Assembly: GCA_030280995.1 (NCBI GenBank)
Contig: JASXTE010000014.1
Location: forward strand, 62,001 to 126,000
Length of the DNA: 64,000 bases
Reading direction: 5' to 3'
DNA from: Hemileia vastatrix
Lineage: Eukaryota > Basidiomycota > Pucciniomycetes > Pucciniales > Zaghouaniaceae
The translations under genes and the position numbers were made by a program. Shown here one piece after another: positions 21,331-32,039 of this stretch. Position 1 is the first letter of the stretch, and each line of letters opens with the position of its first letter. The notes under the pieces are model-generated. The model made no database searches. It saw only the letters and a program-made list of their open reading frames with translations, and was not told the DNA's origin.

Positions 21331-21475
21331 TGTGTTGAACTAATATCTTTAGAATCAAAATCAATAGTAATCTAAATACATCCAAAGCATTATTTATATA
21401 GAAACTTATGTATCTTTATGTAGTCAAGTACTTAATAGTTAATTCTATACCATATCCTAACATCTATGTCCCAAA
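21331..21475 (-). repeat. 5' LTR of the minus-strand copia
   Basis: Reverse complement of the LTR at 26,867-27,012, starting GGGACATAGATGTTAGG on the minus strand and ending near GTTCAACACA. The short LTR (about 145 bp) is typical of copia elements. Confidence 0.75.
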
Positions 21476-22294
21476 CGGCGTACTGACAAAAAAGTAAAAG
21501 TTCTGAAGTCGGATAATGGGGGTGAATTTGTCAACTATGACTTGTTGGATTTTTTACAGTGCTTAGGTATTTCTCACCAAAAATCCCTTCCTTATAATCA
21601 TCAACAAAACGGGGACATTGAACAATTTAACAAAACAATTTATGATATGGGAAGGACACTCTTACTGAACAGTGGCCTACCAAAGCATTTCTGGGTATAT
21701 GCTTTCAAATGGGCAGTCTATGTCCACAATTGTTTACCCGACAGATGTTCTTCAAATGTGACTCTGTACCAAAGATTCCTTGGAATCCAACCAAACCTGG
21801 AAAATCTCAGAATATTTGGATCCACAGCTTATGTTCACATTCCGGTGGAGACAAGGAAAAAGCTTGATCCCAGAGAAGTCAAAAATGCAAAGTGATTGGT
21901 TATTTAGATTCCAGCAAAGGCTGGCTATTCATTGATGACCAACTTACGAAATTTTATGCCTCCTTATGGGCCACCTTCCCTTCAGAAACGGCAATCAAGT
22001 GTCCAGCTAAAAAAACTGAATGAAAACCAAAAAAATGGCAATTGAATACATCACCAATAGTGTCAGTCTTGGTGATTTTAGCGCTGAAATCTTATTACTG
22101 GAACAGGAAGACTTGGTGGCAAACATTGCATCAAAATGCCGATCTATAGCTGATGGATCACCTGCAGCTTACAAGCAAATGCTGAAATCCCGGGATAAAG
22201 AAGATTGGTTAAAAGCATGTGATGATGAAATACAAATGCTTAATGATATGGGAGTGTGGGTTGAAGCCTCCCCACCCATTGGAGTGCCTATAAT
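21476..22294 (+). pseudogene. Copia integrase core and start of reverse transcriptase
   Basis: Continues the copia of 17,792. KVLKSDNGGEFVNYDLL carries the second catalytic Asp, and HQQNGDIEQFNKTI the Glu of the DDE triad. Further on come LPKHFWVYAFKWAVYVHN and FGSTAYVHIP. A stop at 21,893 separates this from a frame (22,020 onward) leading into the reverse transcriptase (YKQMLKSRDKEDWLKACDDE). Harbinger element D interrupts the copia at 22,295, and the sequence resumes exactly at 25,433. Confidence 0.8.
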
Positions 22295-22312
22295 AGGGGG
22301 TGTCAGTTCTGG

Positions 22313-22376
22313 CAAATCCGCACTTACAAATCCGCACTTAAATTTGACCAAATCCGCACTTAAATAAGTGCGGATT
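22313..22376. repeat. Subterminal AAATCCGCACTTA repeats of element D
   Basis: Three direct copies of (A)AATCCGCACTTA followed by one inverted copy (AAGTGCGGATTT). The opposite end has matching copies, two of them changed to AAGTGCTGATTT. Clustered subterminal motifs of this kind are typical binding sites of Harbinger DNA-binding proteins. Confidence 0.6.
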
Positions 22377-22602
22377 TCCAAAACACACTAGCCCCAATAC
22401 TGGTGGATTTCAAAATGAAATAAGTCACTTATTTCACTCAAATCTGCACTTTCTCAACCAAAAGTGCTGATTTCACCATCAAGTCCCATATCACTGATTT
22501 GTCAGCATCATCCCATTCATACGCAGCACTCCGCAGAATAACACTTCATAACTCAAAACATCGTACATCACTTACATCTTCATATCATATCATATAAGAG
22601 TC

Positions 22603-23862
22603 ATGCCTTCCTCACTTTCAAATCGTGATAAATTACATAAAGCAATGACTTTCATGGCGCTTGAACTGCTCTTGGACTCTGATTCCGATTCTGATCTAGA
22701 AGAAGATTTTGTCGTTTTATCAAAAATGGCCAGGAAACGTTACCTTCTTCCCAGAAAGCCTCAAGTACTTCATACCCCCAAGTACACCATCCAAACACTT
22801 CTTAACCTATCTACACCCAGTTTTAGACAGCTGTTCAGGACTTCTCAGGAATGTTTCCTTAAATTGCTTGAGCTTATTCAGGATCATCCCATATTTCACA
22901 ATAATTCTCAAAAAGAACAACGACATCCTTCAATTCAATTGGCCATCACACTATGTCGTTTGGGTTCAAATGGTAATGGAGCCGCTTTGAAACGTTTAGA
23001 AAATGTCTTTGATTTAGGGTATGGTTCAGTTAACACTTATACCAAACGATGTATCACTGCCATCAACTCCTTGGAATCTCAACTTCTCACCTGGCCAACA
23101 AAAGAAGAGCGACTTGAATCATCTCAGGTTATGCAAGCAGAGGGCTTTCCAGGATGTATTGATTTTGTTGATGGTACTACTATTCCTTTGAGCCAGAAAC
23201 CTGGTCAAGGTGGAAACAATTACTTTGACCATAAAAAGAGGTAGATTATTTTTAACTCCTTTCATCCTCCTTGAAACTAACACAAACAAATATATCTTCT
23301 TTATAGATATTCAATTAACGTTCAGCTTATATGTGACGTAAACAAAAAATTTATATCATTCTTCGCTGGCTATCCTGGCTCATGTCATGACTCCTACGTC
23401 TTCCAAAGAATGCATATTTCAAATGAACCTGAAAAATTCTTTGATGAAAATCAGTATCTTCTTGCAGATTCTGCTTATGTGAATGGAAAGTATGTACTTC
23501 CTGCTTTTCGGGGAGCAGCTTCAGAAGACAGTCAAAATGCCAAATTCAACAATCATTTGGCAAAGTCAAGAGTCCGTATTGAACATTCTATTGGAATCTT
23601 GAAAGGCCGTTTTTCTAGTTTAAGGGAATTAAGAAGTCCTCTTAGAAATAAATCTGAAATGGAGGCGGTGATCAACTGGATTCTGTGTTGCACTATACTT
23701 CATAACCTACTTGCTGACCTCAAAGATCAATGGTTAGAGCTGTATGAAGATGAACAAGTTGATTCACCTCTGACTATATCCAACACTTCTATTTCTCAAT
23801 CAACTAGTATAAGGGCGAAAATCCTTCCAATAACACTCCAACATTTTTCAACGCAATTTTAA
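22603..23862 (+). CDS. PIF/Harbinger DDE transposase (element D)
   Basis: Exon 1 is 22,603-23,240; a 66-bp intron (GTAGAT...TTATAG) follows; exon 2 is 23,307-23,862. The product is about 397 residues with no internal stop. An acidic, serine-rich start (DSDSDSDLEED) and the FRQLFRTSQECFLKLLELI region precede the DDE_Tnp_4 nuclease. Catalytic residues can be placed at CIDFVDGTTI (first Asp), PGSCHDSYVFQR (second Asp) and RVRIEHSIGILKGRF (Glu). The tail has the usual HNLLADL motif. The enzyme cuts and pastes the element at 3-bp targets. The closest relative is at 46,601-47,860. No frameshift or stop was seen, so it may be functional. Confidence 0.9.
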
Positions 23863-24031
23863 TTTTTTTCTCTTTCTCTTCAAATTATCAATTTGCATGT
23901 ATTATTCACTGAGAATGGTAAATTTTTTTGCATATTTTTTTGGTTTTTGAATTTGCTGTTAAAGTCTTATTTTTTTTTCTCTCTGTGTTTTCTTTTATCA
24001 ACTCAACATGAAATCGTATATTTTCAGCAAA

Positions 24032-24125
24032 CACCACGCAATATAGGGGGAGGACTTGCTAGCAAGTCCGCAACTTGAAGTCAGATGGAAATCAGATGGA
24101 ACTCAGACTGAAGTAATACTGAACT
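24032..24125 (+). mobile_element. Truncated CACTA-type MITE in element D
   Basis: Starts CACCACGCAATATAGGGGGA and the palindrome GGACTTGCTAGCAAGTCC, followed by CAGATGGAA(A/C)TCAGA repeats as in the other MITEs. No matching right end was found before 24,350, so only one end remains. Confidence 0.6.
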
Positions 24126-24351
24126 TTCACTTGAAGTATCACACAAATAACAATGGATCTATATTGAAAACATAGTGAAAGTGTGAGGATAACTGAATGG
24201 AAGCCAGAAAAAATCATTCCATGAGTCTACTCAATGCAAAGTATTTTTTGAAACAGCTTATTAAAATAATACTTTATTAAATTAATTTGATCAATTAAAA
24301 TTGATTGACAATATTGCAATTCTTAAATACAATAATTTTATTAAAAAATTT

Positions 24352-24990
24352 CAGATTACATATAAAAAAAATCAGTGACTTTTTCTATTACTTACAACTG
24401 TTTTTACAGAATTGAAAACTATGTTTCAGCTAATATTTTATGGAAGTGAACTCTGTTCTTCGCCCGAAGAACAGAGTTCATCCTCCTATTTTCACACTCT
24501 GTTTAAAAAGAATAAAATGACTTACCTGGAGAGATGAGTTGAGAAAAAAGAAATATAAGTGAATGGAAGTGAACTCTGTTCGGTTTGGGACTAAGGCTGG
24601 AGAGAGGGGTGAGGAAGGGTGTATGGGGTAGCGAAAAGATTGGGAAAGAGTTGGAAGGGAAGATTAAGGGTTCCGAGGCATTTTAAATGAAGAAAAGGGT
24701 CTGGGAGAGGTTGAGAGGGGTGAAATGGGGATCAAAAGAGGATGGCATACAATGGGGCTGGGAGGATAGCGAAAGGCATGGGGAGGGAAGACAAGCATGT
24801 GTTGATAGAATTGAAAGGGATGGAGATTGGTGCAAACAGAATGTGAAAATAGGAGGATGAACTCTGTTCTTTGGGCAAAGAACAGAGTTCACTTCCATAA
24901 AATATTAGCTGAAACATAGTTTTCAATTCTGTAAAAACAGTTGTAAGTAATAGAAAAAGTCACTGAGTTTTTTTCTATGTAATCCTTGCT
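24352..24990. mobile_element. Foldback element inserted in element D
   Basis: The inverted arms of about 145 bp run from GATTACATA...CAGTGACTTTTTC (24,352) to the complement ending at 24,990. Each arm also holds its own hairpin, ACTCTGTTCTT plus complement (about 24,446-24,480 and 24,862-24,893). The interior (24,500-24,830) is purine-rich on the plus strand and has no supported gene. It sits inside the second gene of element D. A clear target duplication was not seen. Confidence 0.65.
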
Positions 24991-25061
24991 TTACGAGGAG
25001 ACTTTTGTGACGAAGCAGATTTTTGAGTTACCTTTTGAGATTTGGAATGTCTGGGAGGCAT
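24990..25061 (-). pseudogene. Stub of Harbinger second gene (element D)
   Basis: The minus strand starts MPPRHSKSQKVTQKS and continues basic and serine-rich until the foldback arm at 24,990, where a stop appears. Position, orientation and the MP(P/R)R start match the full Myb/NAM-type gene of element C at 53,519. The rest of the gene is missing, so element D lacks its DNA-binding partner. Confidence 0.55.
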
Positions 25062-25432
25062 TATGAAACTGGCACATAACAAGAAAAAAGATTAAAAAGT
25101 AGAAGAAATAAGTAAAAAAGAATGTAAACATGCCTGGTCAAAATATTGAAAATGTCAGGAAGGGGTGTGTGCCGAGGATTGATGGGTAGGTAGCAAGGAA
25201 GGTCAGTGTGTCACATGTGACAGGGATGGGGTAAGAAACGAAGGGATGTTTTGTGGCCAAAATGTGGTTGTGAAAAAAAACGGGAAAAAAGTGCTGATTT
25301 GAGGTCATAACTGACACCCTTTTTTGAAATAAGTGACTTTTTTGCAAAATTTAAGTGCTGATTTGTAAGTGCTGATTTGGTTTGAAATCCGCACTTAATT
25401 TAAGTGCGGATTTGCCAGAACTGACACCCCCT

Positions 25433-26769
25433 AATAGATGGGAAATGGGTCTTTATGGAGAAGCATGACCAAAATGGATCACTTATCAAAAGGAAAGCAA
25501 GGTATGTAGCTAAAGGGTTTACTCAGCTTGAAGGGGTCAATTATTCAGAGACCTTTGCTCCAACGGCTACTTTCACATCTCTCAGAATAATACTGACACT
25601 AGCAGCCAAGTATAATTGGCCTGTCCATAGTTTTGACGTGGTGGCTGCCTATTTGAACTCTCCACTTGAAGAAAGTATATGGGTTAGTGCACCAGAGGGT
25701 TTTGGAAAAGAGTCAGGAAAGGTGATGCAGCTACACAAAGCTCTCTATGGCACCAAACAGGCAGCGTGCTGTTGGTGGAAACATTTAGAACTGAAGCTCA
25801 ATTCCATGGGTTATATTGCAAGCAGTTATGACAGTTTGTTATATATCCTACAGGAGAAGCAGAATCTAGGTGTCCTCTGGATCCACATTGATGATGGGGT
25901 CCTTTAACGCTTCTCAAATCCTTTCAAAAATGCCTTAGTGAATTGGTAAATATCAAATGGATCAATGAACTTAATGGGATTGTAGGTATGAAAGTAATTC
26001 ATGATGATAAAGGTTTTACCTTATCCCAACCTGCTTTGATAGACAAAATAGCTAACAAATTTAACTTTGACACTATGAGAACAAAAAACAACAACCCAGC
26101 CAAAAGATTGCAGTCTTAGGAGTACGACTGAACAGAAAGTTAGGCCACTCGATTATCTCAGCGTGATAGGCTCGCTGAATTACCTTGCAATAGCTACACG
26201 ACCAGACATATCATTTGCAGTGAATTATTATCTGGCAAGGTTTGCAAAAATAATCCCGATACAACTCACTGGGAAGCACTGGTACATCTAACACAATATG
26301 TGCTAACAACAAAATCATATGTTTTTAGTATTTATCCTGACAACACTGGTCTTCAGGCTTATACAGACGCCAGTTGGGGCGGTGAGTTTGCTAGATCAAC
26401 CAACGGAAGTCTGGTCTTGTTACATGGTGTCCCTATCACAACTGGTCCTCAAAAAGACAACAAATAGTAGTGCGGTCAACATGTGAAGCTGAATCCATGG
26501 CCTTATGCGCTACTGCAAAACTCTCCATGTGGATTCAGAACATTCTGAAAGACATGTTACACAAAGACTTGGCAGTATATATTTTTTGTGACAACCAATC
26601 AACTATTGAGATAGCAAAAGATCAACCAGCAAATAAGCAAGTCCGCTATATGGAACGAGATTTGTATTATTACATGAATTCACTTCTATTTAACAAAAAG
26701 GCTGAACTAATCTGGGTCAGTACAAAAGAACAAAAGGCAGACACCTTGACCAAAAAATTTAGGTCCTAA
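25433..26769 (+). pseudogene. Copia reverse transcriptase and RNase H
   Basis: Resumes the plus-strand copia after element D. KARYVAKGFTQLEGVNYSETFAPT begins an RVT_2 reverse transcriptase with HSFDVVAAYLNS (first Asp) and LWIHIDDG (the DD pair). After a TAA at 25,905 the frame is broken repeatedly, but ATRPDISFAVN and YTDASWGGEF can be read. From 26,470 the RNase H and tail are open again (CEAESMALCATAK, IFCDNQSTIEIA, RYMERDLYYYM). It is decayed and cannot be active. Confidence 0.85.
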
Positions 26770-26841
26770 TTTAATGGAAAATGGTAGGAAAGGTGTGGCG
26801 GTAGTGTTGCGTAAAGATGGTTGGCAGAATGTAGTCAAGGA

Positions 26842-26866
26842 GGGGGGGGGGGGGGGGGGGGGGGGG
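26842..26866 (+). other. Copia polypurine tract, 25-base G run
   Basis: An uninterrupted run of 25 G directly precedes the TGTTGGGACATAG start of the 3' LTR. It serves as the polypurine tract that primes plus-strand synthesis; the extreme length probably reflects slippage. Confidence 0.75.
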
Positions 26867-27012
26867 TGTTGGGACATAGATGTTAGGATATGGTATAGAC
26901 TTAACTATTAAGTACTTGACTACATAAAGATACATAAGTTTCTATATAAATAATGCTTTGGATGTATTTAGATTATTCTTGATTCTGATTCTAAAGATAT
27001 TAGTTCACCACA
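26867..27012 (+). repeat. 3' LTR of plus-strand copia
   Basis: A 146-bp LTR, TGTTGGGACATAG to TTCACCACA. It is repeated in reverse at 21,331-21,475. It marks the right boundary of the copia and the start of non-transposon sequence. Confidence 0.8.
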
Positions 27013-27826
27013 TGAATATCCCCATTAGGGATATCTTACTTGGTCCGTAGTGTAGTGAGTGTAGCCTAACCTAACCTGATTCACTCACTCACTCACTCAT
27101 TTTCCTCCACGACCTGTTACTTTTCCACAAATCACCTCTTGAATTGGATTTTTTTTTTTTTATATATGCCCCACTCCATTATCTTTTCCTCTTTATACTT
27201 TCGAACAATAAAACACAAAGGAATCTCTCAAGCAACCAATTAAAACGAAATAAAAATCATATACGTGGAAAGCATCTACACCATGATTGTAAAGTAAACA
27301 AGAAACGACAACTTTTTCAATCATCTTTCCTTAAGCGGTTTGAAGCAATTTCACCTTATCGGGCACATTCACTAGGGCCACAAATAGAAGTGGACATTTC
27401 ATTTTCAAGCTCATAAATTTCATATTTCATATCCAGAAATGAACATTGAGACAAAGCCTTTCTTAAAAAAACCAAAACTGATCATCCTTTAATTATGGTC
27501 AATCATACTTCTAATTAATAAATATATTAAGTAAGAAATATAAAAAACACTAAAACAAAAAAGCTCATAAAAAAATAGAGATAGTTGAGTCAAAAAAAGG
27601 ACTAATTGGAAAGCTATGGTCCAGGTATTCCAGAACCAAGTGACCTGCAGGTACATACAATATTGCGAAGAAAAAGATCACATCCAACCCCCCCCCCCCC
27701 CCCTCTCTCTCTCTCTCTCTCCCCATCCCTTTTCTAGAAATCAAAATAGTAAAACATAGATTTGATGAGCGTAAAGAGAAAAAAAAAAAAAATGCCATAA
27801 TTGAGGTATTCTACGGCAACACCGTG
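27013..27826. other. Host intergenic sequence downstream of PP2C
   Basis: No gene recognised. It contains a CTAACCTAACCT stretch followed by a CACT microsatellite (27,064-27,100), a C run followed by (CT)n at 27,688-27,722, and an A run at 27,779-27,791. It would include the 3' UTR and terminator of the minus-strand PP2C gene. The frame at 27,144-27,416 has no family features. Confidence 0.5.
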
Positions 27827-29717
27827 TTAGGGTTTTAAGGCAACAACCAATACACTCAAATTGTCCGTCTGAAAATGTCCCAATATAAAAAGTGTTTGGG
27901 ATGGATTAATTTCAACAGGTTGAGTATAGAAACGTGATGACACTAACCGAAAATTGAGAAAGAGCGTGATCAAGAAGAATCTGGCTGGCTTGTTGTGGGT
28001 CCTTGACATTAGCGATCAAATTGACAGCATCCTGATCTTCGCAAACATCCCAGAGCTGAAAAATAATAAACAAAAATCAAATTGCGGGTCATAAAAAGCA
28101 ACACAAGAGATCAAGTACCCCATCGCATGCAATAATCAAGAATTCATCTGTTTCTCCAAGCGTAGTCTCGGTGGTGTAAGGAGAACCAACGACAAACTCC
28201 TTCATGGAAGAGTCACCCAGGGAGCGAGTCACAGCCAAGACACCTAACAACCATGACGATTCACAATCATTAATAAATAAATAAATAAAATGCAAAACGT
28301 ATACCCTCCAAGGACTTAGTTGATAAAGAATGGACGCCAACATCACAATTGACATAAAAAAAATAAAATAAAGTTGTACTCAACGCACCATTGACACGAT
28401 TATTCATCACAAAACCACCTGCATCAGTAATCCGTTTTGCTTCCTGAGCATCAGAACCCTTGTGGTCATAAGTCAATCGCACCGCCTGACCATCACGACT
28501 AAAGAAAGCATCAGACAGGATAAACATCCAAAAGAGAGGAGTGCCAAAAGTGGAAAAATCAGTAAACCTTGTTACTTGAAATGCCTGACACACAAAATGA
28601 ACATGCGGAAAGCTAGCTACCATAAAACCGCTCTAGCGTCACCAACGTTGGCGGTATAAAGAGTCCGCTTGATTTTTTGTTTCGTACCAGGAGGCTCAGC
28701 AGAGGAGGATTGAAGAAACTTTTCGCGCTCCTCGGCCGCTTTCTTGCTTCCCTCGACAGCCACACTCATTGCGTCACGCTCTTCCTGACCTGCATGTTCG
28801 ATATTCTCGGAAGCCATCTCGACACGCGACTTTGCGCTTTTGGCGACGCCGGCACCACACGGAGCAATGGGCTCGCCCAATTCGTTTTCTAGCCGCAGAA
28901 AAGCGGTCACGGCTGTGCATCCAGAATGCGTTCCGTCTTCGGCCGCTAGTTGAGAAAGCTTGGTGTCCACGATATGAAAAGTAGAGTTGAGCAAATCAGG
29001 GACAGGGGTGGACCGAGGGGCCTTGATGATTTCATCGAGAAGATACTAAATAAACAAGAAGTGAAATAAGCCAAGGAAGAAGAGTGTTTCAACGGAAGGG
29101 AGATTCTAAATAAAGGGAGTGTGTATACTTCGTGAAACCATTTTCCACACCACTCAGCGGCATGCTTTCCGGCATGACCATCAAAGACGGCAAAGTAGCC
29201 TTGACCATCCTGATGGCCAAAGCTGTAGACAAACGAATGGGCATCTTCCATCGTTCGACGACACTTGCGATTGCGGTCAGCACTGAGCCCGACTCTGAAG
29301 CGATTGGAAGAGATTGAGTGTGGAGGAGGATGTTGATTAGCAGTCTGGAAGCAAAACAAAAGAAGGACCCAAGTTCAGCTTGGAAAGGAGAAAAGAGAAG
29401 GAAAGCCAAAGAACGACGGACAGCAGGGACGAATTCGTCACCATCGTGAGCCTGAGTGACCTGGATACTTTTAGCATTGGGAGAGTTGGGAGACTGAGTG
29501 AGATGACGGGAAGAAGGAGTGGGATGAGAATTGGCAGAGAAAGAGGAGTGAGTGGAAGCAGGAGACTGGACGGTGGGGGGAATGGCTGGAAGGAAAAGAG
29601 GAATAAAAGAGAGTTAAATGACTAGTGATCACCCTACAAATGGCAAATCCAACCATCTAAAAGGGCCAATCCAAACCACTGACTGTCATGCACTGACGAC
29701 TGGGGCGAGGCTGCCAT
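27827..29717 (-). CDS. PTC1: PP2C-type Ser/Thr phosphatase (Ptc1-like)
   Basis: Metal-dependent protein phosphatase that removes phosphate from Ser/Thr; in yeast the Ptc1 type dampens MAP-kinase pathways. Minus-strand exons that agree in phase: 29,344-29,129, 29,045-28,621, 28,498-28,389, 28,243-28,119, 28,055-27,948 and 27,868-27,827 (TAA). All core motifs are present: [110 protein letters not shown] and [12 protein letters not shown]. An insert of roughly 60 mostly charged residues follows [11 protein letters not shown] Ser/Thr/Pro-rich exon (29,585 to about 29,420) and an ATG exon at 29,717 are likely, but their donor sites are uncertain. It looks intact and is the only clear host gene here. 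Confidence 0.88.
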
Positions 29718-30085
29718 CTGAGAGTGGTCGATGAGTCCGGTAATCCGATCGTCAGCCGCGGGGCGCACGACGATCAGCGCTGTCTATCCTATGCAACCAG
29801 TCAACTTCTACACAATTCTTTCCATTACACAACCAAATCCCAATTATTCTATTGTGAGCAAAACACATCTCTTGCTCATCCATCCAACACTCTCCCTAAG
29901 TGTCCTGTCAATGAAACCCATATCAGATGGGTGGGTTAGTTTTCTACCCAAGCAACTCATCTAACACTCTCTTTTTCTTTCTCAATCATGTTGGACCTTA
30001 GTTCTTCCGTCATCTGGAGAGTCATACTGCTGCTTGGTCTACCGGTAAATGTTTTGATTACTCTTCTTCTTTTTTTAATTATTTC
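29718..30085. other. PP2C upstream region
   Basis: A GC-richer stretch (29,740-29,790) lies just above the likely PP2C start, followed by CA/CT-rich sequence and a T-rich run (30,068-30,080). It probably holds the PP2C promoter. The small plus-strand frames at 29,724-29,964 show no family features and probably lie in the 5' untranslated region. Confidence 0.4.
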
Positions 30086-30499
30086 CTATGTCAAATTTAT
30101 TATTTTTAAGATTATCTTTTCTTCTTTTTTGCATGGTTTCAATGTTGGCGTGATTGGATTGGGCAACAAACTATTGAAAAATGATTCATCATCTGTGCAA
30201 AGATAAATGGATAATCCGTCATCTTTTCTATGTCTTTCATCTAAAAAAATATTATCTATCATATATGAATCGGCTAAACGCCACTCTAGACCATCTAAAC
30301 CAGTGAAGTTCTTGAGGTTTACTTTGTCATTAGCTTTCGAACCAGTATAAGATTTCTCTATCATGTCACGTTCTTTATCATAACAAATTCGAGATTCAAC
30401 CTCCACTTCTAGTTTCCGGAGTGCCTCTTGTAGTTGATTGGTGATTGCTTCCTTGAGGGGGGATGATCTTTGTCTTTCTGCACTAATCTTTTTGAAGAT
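30086..30499 (-). pseudogene. Unrecognised coding-like exon or gene remnant
   Basis: The minus-strand frame is open from 30,499 to a stop at 30,086 and reads KEAITNQLQEALRKLEVEVESRICYDKERD (written in two parts of one helix-like, charged segment), then NFTGLDGLEWRLADSYMIDN. The composition is protein-like (Glu/Lys/Leu-rich with a probable coiled coil) and unlike the AT-rich repeats around it. There is no ATG near the start; upstream frames are closed by TAA at 30,500. It could be an internal exon or a remnant truncated by the neighbouring copia. I do not recognise the family. Confidence 0.35.
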
Positions 30500-30758
30500 T
30501 TATCTGCATTCTTGGGCTGATTATTTTGTCTCACAGACCGAGACCTGCTTGAAACTATTGGGTGACAAGTTGGGTTCTGACTTTGTTTCTCATCTGAGAA
30601 AAATAAATCAATGTTACACTTGATGTTAAAAAGAAATAAGCAAATAAGACTGACTTATTTCATTTAATCACTCAAAAGCCATGTCTTGAAGTTTGGATTT
30701 TTTTTTTTTATCCATGATGGGATGACTATGATACAGAAGCCATATTCAAACCGGTTGG
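30500..30758. other. Short host remnant between exon and copia LTR
   Basis: No feature recognised beyond a possible minus-strand acceptor (TTTTTCTCAG, near 30,600) and a T run at 30,700-30,710. Confidence 0.35.
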
Positions 30759-30903
30759 TGCAGTTTTACACACTACGCACCAAGTAAGTGTAGCACGGTG
30801 TCAGCCTGTAGAACTCCGGAAAGAACCGGAGAACAGGGGACGCCGCGACTACAGACTATATCACAAAATGACTATGTACATAAGGTGCTTAAAGCACATA
30901 ACA
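30759..30903 (-). repeat. 3' LTR of second copia family
   Basis: On the minus strand it runs from TGTTATGTGCTTTAAGCACC to GTGTAAAACTGCA (TG...CA, about 145 bp). It is preceded by a polypurine tract GTGTGGGGGGGGGGGGATG (30,904-30,920). The internal hairpin TCCGGTTCTTTCCGGA lies near 30,820. It is not similar to the LTR at 26,867. Confidence 0.7.
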
Positions 30904-30979
30904 TCCCCCCCCCCCACACATGGTCATTTAAACTATTCCAACATAATCATCCTCCCTATTTGTAATTAACCATCAAAAA

Positions 30980-32039
30980 TTAATAAGAAAATGAAAAGAA
31001 AAATATAGAAGAGAAAAAGAAATATGAAAGAAGATGAAAGAAAAGAAATAATCTCCCCCCCCCCATTCCACCATATATCACCACACACAGACATCTTTCC
31101 TTTTGTTGAAAGTTTACAGATGGGCCCAGTGTCTTGGTTAGAATATCAGCACACATTTTTACAGTTGGGACCCATTCTAGAAAAGCTTTCTTAAGGAAGA
31201 GCTGTTCATTTACCAAGTCATAACACCTATTAATATGTCTTGTCCTCTTTTCTCCAGGATTATTTTTTGCATTGGAGACAGCCCCTTTATTGTCACAGTG
31301 AAGCCTGACAGGTGGAAAATCAGGGTACAGATCTTGAAGCAAGTTTGAGATCCAAATTGCATCCTTCATTCCACTACTAAGAGAAACATATTCAGCTGTC
31401 ATAGATGAGTCACTTACAGTCAGTTGACCTCTTGATGTCCAGACAACAGGGCAGCTGTTGAGAAGTAATAAATGACCAGATTGGGCTCTGGCCAATTCCT
31501 CATTGTTCCATGTGGCATCAGTGTAAGAGAATAATTCAAGGAAGCTGGATCTGTCAGGATGAATATGAAAAGAAAGTTTGGCAGTGTATTGTACATAACA
31601 TAAGAGGTGATTGAGAGCTGTCCAATGAGTAACTGTTGGCTTGGAAGAGAATCTAGCAAGGAAGTTTACTGGGAAAGAAAGATCAGGCCTAGTTGCCACA
31701 GCTACATAGCTGAGAGCACCTAAAATTGAAAGATACTTGGTAGTGTCAACTGCCTCTTCATCATCTGTTGCCAATCTGATTTTTAACTGTTGAGGTAAAG
31801 GAGATCTTGCGACTAGTCCTGAAGGATTATGTTCTCTTAAAATTTTGTTATTTAGCTGAAAATTGTTGAGATTAAAGCCTTCAGGGACCTCTTCAATACC
31901 TACACCCACAATGCCATCCACCTTTTCATTCCATTTTATCTTCAAAGATCCATCTAAACCATTTTCCAACTCCTTCAACACTTCCTCATTACTTCCAGTT
32001 ACAATTCCATCAACAACATGTATCCAAACCACACCCAAA
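30980..32039 (-). pseudogene. Copia reverse transcriptase end and RNase H, cut by element B
   Basis: An open frame of 352 codons on the minus strand. It starts inside the reverse transcriptase at VVWIHVVDGIVTGS, where the usual DD of VDDG is VD, so the first metal-binding Asp is lost. Then come LSILGALSYVAVATRPDLSF (connection), FSYTDATWNNEEL, LTVSDSSMTAEYVSLS and LHCDNKGAVSNAKNNP (RNase H), and ILTKTLG. The final 40 residues are low-complexity read-through. The upstream part of the reverse transcriptase is not in this window: element B begins at 32,040, so it should lie beyond B's other end. Confidence 0.85.

Larger units (their letters stand above)
18588..21475 (-). mobile_element. 5' part of a minus-strand copia element
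   Basis: From high to low coordinates: a 145-bp LTR (21,475-21,331), a leader holding a CACTA MITE (20,840-21,077), gag (20,354-19,088), and the protease region down to 18,588, where the copy ends abruptly. It lies inside the plus-strand copia between two parts of its integrase. Its protease region repeats that of the host element in reverse (17,795-18,153 against 18,588-18,950). Confidence 0.75.
22295..25432 (+). mobile_element. PIF/Harbinger element D
   Basis: Terminal inverted repeats AGGGGGTGTCAGTTCTGGCA, with the 3-bp duplication AAT (22,292-22,294 and 25,433-25,435). Removing the element restores the copia frame (PIIDGKWVF). Just inside both ends are repeated AAATCCGCACTTA motifs (22,313-22,372 and 25,337-25,415), which are likely transposase binding sites. 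It carries an intact-looking spliced transposase gene, but its second gene is reduced to a stub by a foldback insertion, so it is probably not autonomous. Confidence 0.85.

Noticed and set aside
22709..22990. Alternative frame in the Harbinger transposase gene
   Set aside because: Lies entirely inside exon 1 of the transposase in another frame.
24683..24926. Minus-strand frames inside the foldback of element D
   Set aside because: Ser/Pro/Leu-rich translation of a purine-biased stretch; no family features and partly overlapping the inverted arms.
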